Of a stretch of DNA of 5,881 bases, positions 5,204 to 5,881 are shown in pieces. A program made the position numbers and the translations under genes. The first letter of the stretch is position 1. Every line of letters starts with the position of its first letter. This stretch comes from JBBSEZ01 sp038239195 (GTDB lineage Bacteria; Planctomycetota; Planctomycetia; Gemmatales; Gemmataceae): contig JBBSEZ010000546.1 in the NCBI GenBank assembly GCA_038239195.1, positions 1-5,881 on the forward strand. Reading direction: 5' to 3'. The notes below the pieces were generated by a model. It searched no databases and was not told where the DNA came from. It saw only the letters and a list, made by a program, of their open reading frames with translations.

Positions 5204-5881
5204 TCAATCCCCCACCGGATAATGCACGCTCGGCCCCGCCACGCAGCTCAGGTGATCGAGCTGCGCGCACGCCGCCCGGAAGTTCCCCGTCGCCGCCGTG
5301 TGCGTCATGATGACGAGCTGCACGCGCTCGCCCTCGGGCTCGTCGGCCATCTCGTGCTGGATTACCGACGCGATGCTGATCTGGTGCTGCGCCAGCACCC
5401 CCGCGACCTCGGACAGAACGCCCGGCCGGTCGTCCACCAGCAGGCGCAGGTAGAACCGGCTGCGCACCGACTCCGCCGAGCGCATTCGCACGCGCGCCCC
5501 GTTCCCCGTCCACAGCCGCAGCGTGTGGAAGGTGCGCTGTGCCCGGCCGACGGCCAGGTCGATCAGGTCGGCCGTCACGGCGCTGGCCGTTGGCATCTGC
5601 CCGGCGCCCTGCCCATAAAACAGCACGTCGCCCACCGCGTCGCCGACGACGCGGACGGCGTTGTAAGCGCCGCGCACCTGCGCCAGCGGCGCCTGGTGGC
5701 GCAGCAACACCGGCGAGACGTGCAGGGCGAGCTGGTCCTCGTGCAGCCAGGTCTCGGCCAACACCTTGATCGTGTACCCCAGTTCGCGCGCGAAACGAAT
5801 GTCGATGGCGTCGGTCCCGGCGATGCCGCGGCGCTCGATGGCGGACAGCGGCACCGCCACCCCGAAGGCGATCTGCGCCAG
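5204..5881 (-). CDS. hom: Homoserine dehydrogenase, C-terminal half with ACT domain (runs off the right edge)
   Basis: The last 225 codons of a gene entering from the right. The enzyme reduces aspartate semialdehyde to homoserine with NAD(P)H, the branch point to threonine and methionine, in the cytoplasm. The fragment opens with LAQIAFG and continues with GIAGTDAIDIRFARELGYTI then K (fragment residues 19-39), HVSPVLL, YNAVRVVGDAVGDVLFYG and GAGQMPTASAV (92-102), all typical of the monofunctional bacterial enzyme. From about residue 140 there is an ACT domain (FYLRLLVDDRPGVLSEVAGV then LAQHQISIASVIQHE), which in this family often gives threonine feedback control. The NAD(P)-binding Rossmann part and the Asp/Lys catalytic segment, expected just before LAQIAFG, are outside the window. 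The full length is probably about 430 residues. An in-frame GTG at 5860 is internal and is not a start. Confidence 0.95.
   Translation of the reverse strand: MAQIAFGVAVPLSAIERRGIAGTDAIDIRFARELGYTIKVLAETWLHEDQLALHVSPVLLRHQAPLAQVRGAYNAVRVVGDAVGDVLFYGQGAGQMPTASAVTADLIDLAVGRAQRTFHTLRLWTGNGARVRMRSAESVRSRFYLRLLVDDRPGVLSEVAGVLAQHQISIASVIQHEMADEPEGERVQLVIMTHTAATGNFRAACAQLDHLSCVAGPSVHYPVGD

Noticed and set aside
5204..5860. GTG at 5860 as the start of a short stand-alone homoserine dehydrogenase fragment
   Set aside because: The frame continues upstream to the window edge with the conserved LAQIAFG segment, so the codon is an internal Val.

Overview
The window is GC-rich and looks like the chromosome of a planctomycete, probably the Gemmata group (Gemmataceae). 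Three things suggest this: a small Cys/Gly/Ser/Tyr-rich repeat protein whose N-terminus (MYGVVLMVAMAGG) resembles planctomycete Cys-rich proteins, many of which carry a C-terminal TIGR03000 domain; a secreted protein that looks like the planctomycete family TIGR03009; and a large Gly/Tyr/Pro-rich secreted protein of a kind common in this phylum. These are recognitions from memory and reading, not search results.

Layout. Positions 1-398 (minus) hold the first 132 codons of the Cys-rich protein, built on a 147-bp direct repeat; its 3' end lies outside the window. Positions 399-789 are a divergent intergenic region with an AT-rich island and weak promoter candidates. Positions 790-2352 (plus) encode a complete D-aminoacylase-type amidohydrolase with all expected metal ligands. 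Positions 2353-2459 separate it from a convergent gene and contain a 41-bp tandem duplication and an 11-bp inverted repeat. Positions 2460-4052 (minus, GTG start) encode a 530-residue secreted protein of unknown function, preceded by a perfect TATAAT. Positions 4231-5109 (minus) encode a 292-residue TIGR03009-like, possibly LolA-fold, exported protein. Positions 5204-5881 (minus) encode the C-terminal half of homoserine dehydrogenase with its ACT domain; the N-terminal half lies beyond the right edge.

The genes do not form one obvious pathway. Homoserine dehydrogenase is core amino-acid metabolism (threonine/methionine branch). The amidohydrolase would hydrolyse N-acyl-D-amino acids or related compounds. 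The other three products look like lineage-specific, mostly exported proteins.

The most notable non-coding signal is a short motif close to CTTGCTTGTCGTTTCGCGCG. It appears 5-12 nt after the stop codon of three of the four genes whose ends are visible, each time in the sense orientation of the gene, with one extra tandem copy. The most notable coding signal is the near-perfect 147-bp repeat in the Cys-rich gene, where every difference between copies is synonymous. No RNA genes, CRISPR arrays, insertion sequences or phage genes were seen.
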